This document shows positions 14,647-22,702 of a stretch of DNA of 29,770 nucleotides, in pieces. The translations under genes were made by a program, and so were the position numbers. The notes beneath the pieces are model-generated. The model was not told the DNA's origin, made no database searches, and worked only from the letters and a program-made list of their open reading frames with translations. The stretch lies in assembly GCA_934717185.1 (NCBI GenBank), contig CAKUYQ010000030.1, positions 1 through 29,770 on the forward strand, written 5' to 3'. The first letter of the stretch is position 1. Every line of letters starts with the position of its first letter. Source of the DNA: an uncultured Bacteroidales bacterium (GTDB lineage: Bacteria > Bacteroidota > Bacteroidia > Bacteroidales > UBA932).

Positions 14647-16749
14647 TTAATTAAGGCCTCTGTTTTTTAGCAGTGGTTCAATTCCGGGCTTCTTACCTCT
14701 GAAGTTAATGTATAACTGCATTGCGTCTGCCTCATTTCCCTTTGAAAGGACTTCGCAACGGAATCTCTTTGCAACCTCAGGATTAAATATATCACCTGTC
14801 TCTACAAATGCCTGATATGCATCGGCATCCAAAACCTCTGCCCATATATAGCTGTAATAGCCTGCTGTGTAACCGCCGCCAAATGTATGATTGAAATACG
14901 TGCTTCTATATCTGGACGGTATCTGCTCCAAAATACCTCTGTCTCCAAGAACCTTCTCCTCAAATTTCATGACATCAATATCTGCAGGGATCTCTTTCAA
15001 AGTATGGAAATCCATATCTAAATATGATGCAGCCAAATACTCAACAGTAGCAAAGCCCTGTCCATATTTTCCGGATGCAATAACTTTGTCAACCAACTCC
15101 TGAGGAATCACCTCACCTGTCCGGTAATGTTTTGCATAAACCTTAAGAACCTCAGGCTCAAATGCCCAATGTTCGTTAATCTGAGAAGGCAATTCCACAA
15201 AATCTCTTGGATAACCGCCCAATCCCTTATATTTGACATCGCTAACCAAAGATGCGATACCATGACCAAACTCATGGAAGAATGTCTCAACTTCGTCAGT
15301 TTTAAGCAGAGCCGGTTTGTCACCTACCGGACGAGTAAAATTACCAACAATTGTTACAAGCGGAGCTACACGTTTTCCATCTTTATAACTCTGACCTCTA
15401 AAGCCACCACACCATGCACCGCCTCTCTTTTGGCCCGGTCTTGCAAACATATCAAAGAAAACAACACCAAGATGAGAGCTGTCTGAGTCCAAAACCTCAT
15501 ACGCAACAGCCTCGCTGCTTGGAAGCGGAACATTCTCCAATTTCTTGAATGACATTCCGTAAAGTCTGTTTGCAACGTAGAAGACACCCTCTCTTACATT
15601 GTTAATCTCAAAATAAGGTGCAAGTTGTTCCTCTGAAATATCATATTTTGCCCTCTTAACTTTCTGCTCGTAATATCTCCAGTCAGACGCCTTGAACTCA
15701 CCGTTATTACCCTCGCTCTTCATAATCTTCATCATCTCATCCCTCTCCCTCTTTGCAGTAGCAATAGCAGGTTTCCATATCTGATCCAACAACTCATACA
15801 CAGCAGCAGAATTCTGTGCCATTCTCTTTACAAGTATAAAGGCAGCAGCATCTTCATAGCCCATAAGTTGAGCCTTTTTAAGTCTCAAAGAGATCAAATC
15901 TTTAATAACCTGCTTGTTATCTTGTTCATTATTGTTGTTACACCTGTTGAGATATGCATTCAACATCTTCTCTCTTAGTTCAGGTTTGTCTGAATTTGCA
16001 AGGAAAGGCATTATACTTGGATTGTCCAAACCAAAAATCCATTTGCCTGCCATGCCAGCTTTATCCGCTCTCGAAGCAGCCTCGGCTATCTGGTCTTCTG
16101 TTAATCCCGACAAATCTTCCTTGTTCTCGATTACAAGCTTAAAAGCAGCTGTCTCTTTCAAGAGGTTCTGTCCGAATTTCAGTTGGAGAGCAGATATCTC
16201 TGCATTCAGTTTCTTGAGTTCTTCCTTTTTGTCTGCAGGCAGATTTGCACCACTTCTCTCAAAGCCCTCGTAAGTCTCTTCAACAAGTCTCATCTGTATA
16301 GAGTCTAAGCCAAGGGTCTCCCTCTTGTCATAAACAGCCTTTATCCTTTGGAACAGTTTGTCATTCAAAGATATTTCACTACTATGAGCACTTCTCAAAG
16401 GTGAAAGCTCTGTTGCAATGGCAATGATCTCATCATTTGAAGCAACACCACTCACGCTACCAAACACTGCAGATACCTTTGAAAGCAATTCTCCGGTATT
16501 ATTGTAGGCTACAATAGTATTCTCAAAATCCGGTTCTGCGGGGTTATTTACAATATCGTCTATCTCCTTTATTTCAGCCTCCATGGCCGCCTTGAATGCA
16601 GGCATATAATGTTCAGCCTTTACACTCTCGAAAGGTGGTATTTCAAAAGGGGTATTCCACTCCGCCAAAAGCGGGTTCTCCACTTTTTTTTCTCCGCATG
16701 ATGCAACCATGCACCCTGCAATACATAACGTCAATAGTTGTTTTTTCAT
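14647..16749 (-). CDS. dcp: M3-family peptidyl-dipeptidase, lipoprotein
   Basis: 700 residues. A signal peptide ends in the lipobox MVASC, predicting lipidation at Cys18 and export, unlike cytoplasmic Dcp of E. coli. The M3 zinc site is HEFGH at 492-496, with the downstream third-ligand region FVELPSQINEHW. Length fits Dcp/oligopeptidase A-type enzymes, which cut dipeptides from peptide C-termini. It lies 30 bases after the rpoD stop on the same strand with no clear promoter between, so it may be co-transcribed with rpoD. A strong hairpin follows it. Together with DPP11 it would break extracytoplasmic peptides into dipeptides (inference). Confidence 0.9.
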   Translation of the reverse strand: MKKQLLTLCIAGCMVASCGEKKVENPLLAEWNTPFEIPPFESVKAEHYMPAFKAAMEAEIKEIDDIVNNPAEPDFENTIVAYNNTGELLSKVSAVFGSVSGVASNDEIIAIATELSPLRSAHSSEISLNDKLFQRIKAVYDKRETLGLDSIQMRLVEETYEGFERSGANLPADKKEELKKLNAEISALQLKFGQNLLKETAAFKLVIENKEDLSGLTEDQIAEAASRADKAGMAGKWIFGLDNPSIMPFLANSDKPELREKMLNAYLNRCNNNNEQDNKQVIKDLISLRLKKAQLMGYEDAAAFILVKRMAQNSAAVYELLDQIWKPAIATAKRERDEMMKIMKSEGNNGEFKASDWRYYEQKVKRAKYDISEEQLAPYFEINNVREGVFYVANRLYGMSFKKLENVPLPSSEAVAYEVLDSDSSHLGVVFFDMFARPGQKRGGAWCGGFRGQSYKDGKRVAPLVTIVGNFTRPVGDKPALLKTDEVETFFHEFGHGIASLVSDVKYKGLGGYPRDFVELPSQINEHWAFEPEVLKVYAKHYRTGEVIPQELVDKVIASGKYGQGFATVEYLAASYLDMDFHTLKEIPADIDVMKFEEKVLGDRGILEQIPSRYRSTYFNHTFGGGYTAGYYSYIWAEVLDADAYQAFVETGDIFNPEVAKRFRCEVLSKGNEADAMQLYINFRGKKPGIEPLLKNRGLN
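16105..16112 (-). repeat. TGTCGGGA word (copy 7)
   Basis: In the M3 peptidase gene; coding strand in the Leu-Ser-Gly frame, preceded by ATT as in the better copies. Confidence 0.6.
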
Positions 16750-16779
16750 CTAAATTAGGGGTTATTCTATGTAAATAAA

Positions 16780-17640
16780 TTATCCAAGGTAACTCTTTAG
16801 CAATTTGCTCCTTGCACTGTGCCTCAAACGTCTTATTGCCTTCTCCTTAATCTGACGAACACGCTCGCGGGTAAGACCAAAGTACTCTCCTATCTCCTCC
16901 AATGTCATCTCCTGTGTGCCTATACCAAAGAAATATTTTACAATATCCCTCTCCCTCTCCGTAAGTGTAGACAGAGCACGCTCAATCTCTTTATTCAGTG
17001 ATTCATTTACAAGTCCTCTGTCTGCATTAGGTGAATCGGGATTGGCAAGTACATCCAAAAGGCTATTGTCTTCGCCATCCACAAATGGAGCGTCAACAGA
17101 GACATGTCTGCCGGACACTCGCATGGTGTCTGCAATCTTGTCTTTTGGTATGTCAAGAATCTCTGCCAATTCTTCAGGTGAAGGCATACGCTCATTCTCC
17201 TGCTCAAACTTAGACAGAGCTTTGTTTATCTTATTAAGTGAACCAACCTGATTGAGAGGCAATCTAACAATCCTTGACTGTTCCGCCAAAGCCTGAAGTA
17301 TAGACTGTCTTATCCACCAGACAGCATACGATATGAATTTAAAGCCTCTGGTTTCATCAAACTTTTCCGCTGCCTTTATTAGGCCCAAGTTTCCTTCGTT
17401 TATTAAATCTGGCAAACTAAGTCCCTGATTCTGATACTGTTTAGCAACAGACACCACAAACCTTAAATTGGCTCTTGTAAGCTTTTCCAAAGCCTCCTGG
17501 TCTCCCTTTCTTATCCTTTGCGCTAATTCTACTTCGTCTTCTACAGTGATTAACTCCTCACGGCCAATCTCTTGAAGATACTTATCCAAGGATGCACTCT
17601 CCCTGTTGGTGATCGATTTTGTTATCTTTAATTGTCTCAT
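16780..17640 (-). CDS. rpoD: Primary sigma factor RpoD (Bacteroidetes sigma-ABfr type)
   Basis: 286 residues, much shorter than E. coli sigma-70 because region 1.1 and the non-conserved insert are absent, as is normal in Bacteroidetes. Region 1.2 is at about 12-50 (ASLDKYLQEIGRE), region 2 at about 55-125 with core-binding and -10 reading segments (DLINEGNLGLIKAAEKFD, FISYAVWWIRQSI), region 3 at about 135-210, and region 4 with its helix-turn-helix near 245-275 (TLEEIGEYFGLTRERVRQIK). It directs RNA polymerase to TTTG/TAnnTTTG promoters. It is divergent from dnaN, with a promoter at 17658-17688 whose spacer contains a DnaA-box-like sequence. Confidence 0.97.
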   Translation of the reverse strand: MRQLKITKSITNRESASLDKYLQEIGREELITVEDEVELAQRIRKGDQEALEKLTRANLRFVVSVAKQYQNQGLSLPDLINEGNLGLIKAAEKFDETRGFKFISYAVWWIRQSILQALAEQSRIVRLPLNQVGSLNKINKALSKFEQENERMPSPEELAEILDIPKDKIADTMRVSGRHVSVDAPFVDGEDNSLLDVLANPDSPNADRGLVNESLNKEIERALSTLTERERDIVKYFFGIGTQEMTLEEIGEYFGLTRERVRQIKEKAIRRLRHSARSKLLKSYLG

Positions 17641-17657
17641 GCGTCAAAATTATCTTG

Positions 17658-17688
17658 CAAAATTACAAAAAATTATTCACAAGGCAAT
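17658..17688 (-). promoter_or_regulatory. rpoD promoter
   Basis: Minus-strand ATTG (17688-17685), 19 bases, then TAATTTTG (17665-17658): consensus -7 and spacing with one mismatch at -33. The message would have only about a 10-base leader before the start codon at 17640. A second CAAAATTA at 17645-17652 lies too close to the start codon and lacks a -33 box. Confidence 0.65.
17673..17681 (+). promoter_or_regulatory. DnaA-box-like site within the rpoD promoter spacer
   Basis: TTATTCACA matches the E. coli DnaA R-box consensus TTATNCACA at every position. It lies wholly between the -33 and -7 boxes of the predicted rpoD promoter, in the rpoD-dnaN intergenic region. I saw only one such box here, so an origin is not indicated; a regulatory role would be inference. 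Confidence 0.4.
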
Positions 17689-17773
17689 CTGCCCGAATAT
17701 TTTTTATAGACTTTTTACTATATGTAAAAAATCAAATTATATGCCGTCTGCATAGCGCTGTTTATTTTTTTTG

Positions 17774-17781
17774 TATATTTG
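17774..17781 (+). promoter_or_regulatory. dnaN promoter -7 box
   Basis: TATATTTG, a perfect TAnnTTTG, lies 28 bases before the dnaN ATG at 17810. No proper -33 box is seen. Its presence here also argues against the in-frame TTG at 17771 being a start codon. Confidence 0.55.
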
Positions 17782-17809
17782 TGGTTTAAATGAAAATATA
17801 TATTCAAGT

Positions 17810-18940
17810 ATGAAATTCATTGTATCAAGCACAGATTTGCTGCAGAGTTTGCAGCAGGTTTCAAGAGTAATCGCTTCAAAGAGTTCACTACCCATTTTGG
17901 ATAACTTTTTATTCGATTTGCAGGGCAATGAACTCACGATCACTGCATCTGATTCAGAAACGACTCTAAGGACAACACTCAATATACAGGAGGTTGAGGC
18001 TGAGGGAGAGATAGCCGTTCCGGCAAAATTGCTTACAGATACTCTAAGGGAGTTACCTACACAACCTATAGAGTTAAGTACCATTGATGAGAGGAATGTC
18101 GTTAACATTGCCTGGTCGAGCGGAAATGCAATGATTCCGTTTCTGTCTACCAATGAGTATCCTAAACTTCCAACTCTGCAGGAACCTAACCGCATAGATA
18201 TTAAAACTGAGCTTCTTTGCGAAGGTATCAATAACACACTGTATGCTACGGGAGATGAAGAACTCAGACCGGTAATGAATGGTATCTTCTTTGATATCAC
18301 CACAGACAAAACAACATTGGTGGCTTCAAACGCACACAAATTGGTATACTTTACCAGAACAGACATAAAAGGCGAGACAGACGGATCTTTTATCCTGCCA
18401 AAAAAACCTGCCAACATATTAAAGAACAATCTTGGCAAATGCACAGAGGATGATGTTGTTGAGATAACATACGATAAGAAGAACGCCTATTTTAAATTCG
18501 ACGACTCTCTTATGGTTTGCAGATTAGTAGACGGCACTTATCCTGCCTACAAATCTGTAATTCCAAAAAACAATAACAATATTCTTACTGTTCCAAGGGC
18601 GGATATTCTCAATGCATCAAAGAGAGTGGCTGTCTGTTCAAATCAGGCTACGAGCCAGATTATTTTCAAGTTGACACAGAACAACCTTGAAATTTCCGCT
18701 CAAGATACAGACATGTCCTTGAGTGCAAAGGAGACTGTTGCGTGCGAATATGACGGTAACGAAATGGAGATTGGCTTTAAATCTACATTCCTTATTGAGA
18801 TTCTAAACAATCTGCCCTACGATCAGATCTGCTTTAAGCTTGCAGACCCAAACAGAGCGGCACTTATACAACCTTTGGTACAGGACAACCCGGAGGAGGA
18901 GATATGTGCCCTGCTTATGCCTATGCGTATCAATTCGTAA
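17810..18940 (+). CDS. dnaN: DNA polymerase III beta sliding clamp
   Basis: 376 residues from the ATG at 17810, giving the family N-terminus MKFIVSSTDLLQSLQQ. An upstream in-frame TTG (17771) would add 13 residues but overlaps the promoter. Three clamp domains are expected at about 1-122, 127-250 and 253-376; the C-terminal ALLMPMRINS matches the usual end (LVMPMR). The protein forms a ring on DNA that tethers replicative polymerases. Next on the strand is a DnaQ-like exonuclease, 18 bases on, with a strong ribosome-binding site between, so the two appear co-transcribed. dnaA is not in this window. Confidence 0.96.
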   Translation: MKFIVSSTDLLQSLQQVSRVIASKSSLPILDNFLFDLQGNELTITASDSETTLRTTLNIQEVEAEGEIAVPAKLLTDTLRELPTQPIELSTIDERNVVNIAWSSGNAMIPFLSTNEYPKLPTLQEPNRIDIKTELLCEGINNTLYATGDEELRPVMNGIFFDITTDKTTLVASNAHKLVYFTRTDIKGETDGSFILPKKPANILKNNLGKCTEDDVVEITYDKKNAYFKFDDSLMVCRLVDGTYPAYKSVIPKNNNNILTVPRADILNASKRVAVCSNQATSQIIFKLTQNNLEISAQDTDMSLSAKETVACEYDGNEMEIGFKSTFLIEILNNLPYDQICFKLADPNRAALIQPLVQDNPEEEICALLMPMRINS

Positions 18941-18943
18941 TTT

Positions 18944-18950
18944 AAGGAGG
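18944..18950 (+). promoter_or_regulatory. Strong Shine-Dalgarno for the exonuclease gene
   Basis: AAGGAGG sits 8 bases before the ATG at 18959. This is an almost perfect anti-16S match, notable because Bacteroidetes genes rarely use one; most genes here have only A/T-rich leaders. It fixes the start choice. Confidence 0.7.
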
Positions 18951-18958
18951 GACTATAT

Positions 18959-19723
18959 ATGGAACTTAATTTAAAGAACCCACTGTTATTCTTTGATTTG
19001 GAGAGCACAGGACTGAATGTTGCCACAGACAGGATTGTTGAGATATCTGTCGTTAAAGTTTTCCCAGATGGCAGTCATGAAGTAAAGACAAGAAGAATAA
19101 ACCCTACCATACCTATTTCAGAAGAGGCTCGGAGGATTCATGGTATCTCAAATGAGGATGTAAAGGATTGTCCAACATTCAAAGAGATTGCAAAAAGCCT
19201 TGCACAGTGGATGTCCGGTTGTGATTTTGCCGGATATAATTCCACAAAATTTGATATTCCTCTTCTTGCAGAGGAGTTTCTGAGAGCAGGTGTAGATTTT
19301 GATTTCAGAAAACGCAAAATGGTAGATGTGCAGAACATATTCCACAAGATGGAGCAGAGGACACTCTCTGCCGCATATAAATTTTACTGTAACAAGAGCC
19401 TTGAGAACGCGCATAGCGCGGAAGCAGACACCATGGCTACTTATGAGGTACTGAAGGCACAATTGGATAAATACCCCAATGTACTTAAAAATGATGTAGA
19501 TATGCTTGCAGACTTCTCTACAAAGACAAGATTTGTAGATTATGCCGGAAGGATAGTCCTCAATGAGAAGGATATTCCTGTCTTCAATTTTGGAAAACAT
19601 AAGGGGCAATCTGTTGAAAACATATTTAAAGTTGAACCAAGTTACTATTCATGGATGATGGATGGTGATTTCACAAGGGACACAAAGAAGGTAATTACAG
19701 AGATCAAGCTAAAGATAAGATAA
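18959..19723 (+). CDS. DnaQ/epsilon-like 3'-5' exonuclease with C-terminal extra domain
   Basis: 254 residues. The DEDDh exonuclease core has all motifs: Asp13/Glu15 in FFDLESTGL, HGISNEDV (61-68), Asp99 in NSTKFDIPLL, and His152/Asp157 in HSAEADT. This predicts proofreading or DNA-trimming activity. A C-terminal segment, about 205-250 (FNFGKHKGQSVENI then YYSWMMDGDF), resembles the small DUF3820-type domain that often follows such exonucleases; its role is not known to me. It is 18 bases downstream of dnaN, a pairing I recall in other Bacteroidales, and is probably a replication or repair nuclease. The DnaE-associated epsilon is another possible identity. Confidence 0.88.
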   Translation: MELNLKNPLLFFDLESTGLNVATDRIVEISVVKVFPDGSHEVKTRRINPTIPISEEARRIHGISNEDVKDCPTFKEIAKSLAQWMSGCDFAGYNSTKFDIPLLAEEFLRAGVDFDFRKRKMVDVQNIFHKMEQRTLSAAYKFYCNKSLENAHSAEADTMATYEVLKAQLDKYPNVLKNDVDMLADFSTKTRFVDYAGRIVLNEKDIPVFNFGKHKGQSVENIFKVEPSYYSWMMDGDFTRDTKKVITEIKLKIR

Positions 19724-19779
19724 ATAAAGCTATACAACTGTAAACTTTCTTTATTGTTAATTGTTATTGCATTAATAAA

Positions 19780-20358
19780 GTGAATCTTATAACTGTAAAA
19801 AACAACGGTAAGTTTTTCTATACGACTCCGGATACATCCCTCAACAGGGATAGCAAAGACTATTTCTGTCCGGAATCAATAGATGAGTTTGCCGTTGTCT
19901 GCTTTTATTATGTAAGAATAGAAAAGAATGCTAAGGCTATTGCAGAGAAATATGCAAACAGGTATATATCCGGTTTTGGCTACGGAATAAAAATAGAAGC
20001 CGTAAACATAGGAGGAGAAGATAATCCTTACATGTACTCCATGTCTTCTGCCTTAGATAACACAGCTTATATATCACCATGCGTAACGCAAGAGGAGTTT
20101 ACCGGTTTAAAACCGGATTTAAAGATAGATGATTATATAGAGCCATCTATTATTATTTCCGCAGAAAGCGTCATAAAAAGCTATCCAAAGGTAATTGCCA
20201 ACATCACAAGTATTTCAACTCTAAGAAGCGGCGACATTATCCTTTTTGAAGCAGATACAAAGGTTAGTCACAAACATTTTATAAAAAGAGACAAAAAACA
20301 GGAAGGGTGTAGCTCTAAAATTTCGTTTGGCGATATTAAAATAACCATTAATTGGTAG
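19780..20358 (+). CDS. Degenerate fumarylacetoacetate-hydrolase-fold protein
   Basis: 192 residues from a GTG start; the frame is open from 19744 but no ATG exists upstream. I recognise a divergent FAH-family pattern by memory alignment to Bacteroidales FAH proteins: PDTSLNRDSKDYFCPE for the usual PDSALLRNxxPFFxPD, SALDNTAYIS for SKGFDxSAxIG, and a C-terminal STLRSGDIIL for xTLxxGDLLFTGTP. The metal-ligand positions are lost: the YExEL segment reads FAVVCFYY, the following FTARD reads IKIEAVN, and the active-site Lys before the FD is Ser. It is therefore likely a non-catalytic or repurposed protein. It follows the exonuclease by 56 bases and overlaps the converging flavoprotein gene by 11 bases. 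Confidence 0.55.
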   Translation: MNLITVKNNGKFFYTTPDTSLNRDSKDYFCPESIDEFAVVCFYYVRIEKNAKAIAEKYANRYISGFGYGIKIEAVNIGGEDNPYMYSMSSALDNTAYISPCVTQEEFTGLKPDLKIDDYIEPSIIISAESVIKSYPKVIANITSISTLRSGDIILFEADTKVSHKHFIKRDKKQEGCSSKISFGDIKITINW

Positions 20359-21610
20359 CGATCTCCCTTACTATGGATTTTGCAGCCAGCGCACCTGTAG
20401 AAAATGCTATCTGAAGATTGTATCCTCCTGTATCTGCATCTAAATTAAGAAGTTCCCCGGCAAAATATAATCCATCCACTATCTTGCTCTGCATCGTTTT
20501 TTTATTCACCTCTTTTAAATCCACACCACCCGCAGTAACCACAGCCCTTCTATAACCAACACATGAATCAATTACAAATCTCCAATCCTTTAATTTGTCG
20601 GGAAGATTATTATAATTCAATGGTCTTTGCAGATTTATAAACGGTTCTACAAGAGCCTTTGGCAGATAAGACAAAAGTAGCTTGTTCATAGGCAATCTCT
20701 TTTCCGAAACATCCTTTTCTATTCTACTTTTCAACTTATCGTATGATACCGCAGGTTTAAGGTCTAAACTCAACAATACTTTCTGTCCCATTTTGAGATT
20801 ATATACAGCCTCCCTGCTTATTTTAAATCCTATAGGCCCCTCTATTCCGTCTGTGGTAAAATCCAAGTCACCAAACTCCTCCCTCACCTTGTTCCCGTTC
20901 ACAATTAACGATACAGACACATTTTTAAGTGATATTCCACCAAGATTGCAACTACTATAATTACTTGGAATTAAAGCCGTTAATGATGGAAAGCAATTTA
21001 CAATTTTATGTCCTAAATCCTTTGCAAAAACATAACCGCTTCCGGTAGAGCCGGTGCTTGGATACGACAATCCGCCGGTGGCAAGTATAAGATATTTTGC
21101 CTCTATTCTGCTTCCCGACAAAGACTCTGCAATAAATCTTGTCTCAACAGGTATTGAGCTTTGTCTGCCGGGCCGGTTTATGATTTTTACAGTCTCAAAG
21201 CCTGTAATAACCTTAACACCGTTGGATTGCACATAATCCAACAACACATTTGTAACATCTAATGCTCTGTATGATGCCGGGAACACCCTATCTCCGCGCT
21301 CTTTTACCAAAGGGAGTCCTATCTTTTCAAAAAACTCCATTGTTCTTAAATTGTTCATTTCATAAAAAGCCGGCCTGAAAAAGTTTTTGTCGGGATGAAT
21401 ATGAATAGAAAAATCCTCCCAACCCTTTGTATTGGTTAGGTTGCAACGCCCTTTACCTGTGATGCCAATCTTCCTGCCGCACCGCTCCATCTTCTCAACA
21501 ACGGTAACAGATGGCAAATCTATATTGTTCTCCTTTGAAAATAAAATAGTTGAGGCAGCCGAAAATAATCCGGCTGCCCCCCCTCCTATTATTAAAATAT
21601 CGGTATTCAT
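20348..21610 (-). CDS. HI0933-family FAD-dependent flavoprotein
   Basis: 420 residues. An N-terminal Rossmann FAD motif (IIGGGAAGLFSA) is followed by the family's GRKIGITGKGRCNLTN, a central insertion domain, and the C-terminal GLYFAGELLNLDADTGGYNLQIAFSTG, all characteristic of the HI0933/YhiN group. It is a predicted cytoplasmic oxidoreductase; substrate not established. Its ATG shares one base with the buk stop codon (TAATG), so translation is coupled to buk. The 3' end overlaps the FAH-like gene by 11 bases on the other strand. It carries three of the eleven TGTCGGGA words, more than any other gene here. Confidence 0.9.
   Translation of the reverse strand: MNTDILIIGGGAAGLFSAASTILFSKENNIDLPSVTVVEKMERCGRKIGITGKGRCNLTNTKGWEDFSIHIHPDKNFFRPAFYEMNNLRTMEFFEKIGLPLVKERGDRVFPASYRALDVTNVLLDYVQSNGVKVITGFETVKIINRPGRQSSIPVETRFIAESLSGSRIEAKYLILATGGLSYPSTGSTGSGYVFAKDLGHKIVNCFPSLTALIPSNYSSCNLGGISLKNVSVSLIVNGNKVREEFGDLDFTTDGIEGPIGFKISREAVYNLKMGQKVLLSLDLKPAVSYDKLKSRIEKDVSEKRLPMNKLLLSYLPKALVEPFINLQRPLNYNNLPDKLKDWRFVIDSCVGYRRAVVTAGGVDLKEVNKKTMQSKIVDGLYFAGELLNLDADTGGYNLQIAFSTGALAAKSIVREIATN
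20596..20609 (+). repeat. TGTCGGGA word, long form (copy 8)
   Basis: Full 14-mer TGTCGGGAAGATTA on the plus strand, in the flavoprotein gene; coding strand reads Asn-Leu-Pro-Asp-Lys, as in pyrC. Confidence 0.7.
21113..21120 (-). repeat. TGTCGGGA word (copy 9)
   Basis: In the flavoprotein gene in the opposite orientation to copies 8 and 10; coding strand in the Leu-Ser-Gly-Ser frame. Shares the extended CTTTTGTCGGGAAG-like core. Confidence 0.65.
21388..21395 (+). repeat. TGTCGGGA word (copy 10)
   Basis: In the flavoprotein gene, His-Pro-Asp-Lys frame, preceded by a T-run (TTTTTGTCGGGA). Confidence 0.65.
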
Positions 21611-22695
21611 TAATAGTTTTTTATCTCCTCTGTTCCGTTTAGAACAGCAAGAGCATTTGATGCCAAAGCACCCATCTCATCCTCACCGGGATACAAAGTT
21701 ACAGGTGCAATGAAAGAGACTCTCTTCTCAATCTGTTTCATTAAAGGTGTATTATAAGCAATACCACCGGTAATGAGGATTGCATCAATCTTTCCATCTG
21801 CAACAGTAGCAGCACCGCCAATAGCCTTGGCCAGATTGTAACCGAATGCATCCGAAATGAGCTTTGCATCTTTATCTCCGGCTTCAACTCTCTTTTCAAC
21901 CTCGGCAAATGAGTTAGTTCCAAGATGAGCTACAACACCGCCTTTTCCGTTTATCATCTTCTTAATCTCAGGCAGGGTGTGTTTACCGCTAAAGCAAAGT
22001 TCCGCCACCTGCATAGCCGGAAGTGCTCCGGATCTTTCGGGTGAGAAAGGACCATCTCCATTAAGAGCATCATTAACATCCACAACTCTGCCATTCATGT
22101 GAATTCCAACAGAGATACCACCACCAAGGTGAGCAACAATAAGATTAAGATCCTTGTACTCCTTTCCATGCTCTTTGGCATATCTTTTTGCAATAGCCTT
22201 TTGGTTAAGGGCGTGGAATATAGACCTCTTAGGGAAGATAGGCAAACCTGTTATCCTTGCAATAGGTTCAAGTTCGTCAACAACAACAGGGTCAGCGATA
22301 ATCGCATTTATATGTTTTGCAAAACTGCTCTTAATCTCAGATACAAGCTCATTTGCCACCATTGCACCAAGGTTGCTTGCATGTTCGCCATAGCACGCAC
22401 TCTCCACATCCTTAAGCATCTGGGCATTTACACCATATACACCGGATGGGATAGGTCTTAGCAAACCACCGCGAGCTACAATGATATCCAAGTCCTCTAA
22501 CTTAATATTGTTCTCACAAAGCGCCTTCTTTACCTCTCCGGTCCTAAAAGACTTCTGGTCTTTAACACCGGGGTATGGAGATAGCTCTTCGTTAGTATGT
22601 CTCAGTGTCTTAGTGAAGAGTTCATTTGAACCCTCATAAACCGAAATTTTGGTTGAAGTTGAACCAGGGTTTATTACCAATATCAATTTTCTCAT
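21610..22695 (-). CDS. buk: Butyrate kinase
   Basis: 361 residues from the ATG at 22695 (MRKLILVINPGSTSTK). A longer in-frame reading from 22731 adds 12 residues that overlap ptb and do not match the family. ASKHA-fold acyl kinase with the N-terminal phosphate loop NPGSTSTKISVYE, the HLGGGISVG segment and the C-terminal ILITGGIAYN. It makes butyrate (or branched-chain acid) and ATP from the acyl phosphate and ADP. It starts 7 bases after the ptb stop, giving the classical ptb-buk order, and its stop overlaps the start of the flavoprotein gene. Length and motifs separate it from acetate kinase, which is also present. Confidence 0.95.
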   Translation of the reverse strand: MRKLILVINPGSTSTKISVYEGSNELFTKTLRHTNEELSPYPGVKDQKSFRTGEVKKALCENNIKLEDLDIIVARGGLLRPIPSGVYGVNAQMLKDVESACYGEHASNLGAMVANELVSEIKSSFAKHINAIIADPVVVDELEPIARITGLPIFPKRSIFHALNQKAIAKRYAKEHGKEYKDLNLIVAHLGGGISVGIHMNGRVVDVNDALNGDGPFSPERSGALPAMQVAELCFSGKHTLPEIKKMINGKGGVVAHLGTNSFAEVEKRVEAGDKDAKLISDAFGYNLAKAIGGAATVADGKIDAILITGGIAYNTPLMKQIEKRVSFIAPVTLYPGEDEMGALASNALAVLNGTEEIKNY

Positions 22696-22702
22696 ATATA
22701 CT

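Noticed and set aside
17771..17809. TTG start giving a 13-residue longer DnaN
   Set aside because: Overlaps the promoter -7 box and does not match the conserved N-terminus MKFIVSS.
17641..17809. Replication origin between rpoD and dnaN
   Set aside because: Only one DnaA-box-like site, no dnaA and no clustered repeats; A/T-rich spacing alone is not enough.
17737..18444. 235-residue minus-strand ORF opposite dnaN
   Set aside because: dnaN is unambiguous; the antisense frame has no motif.
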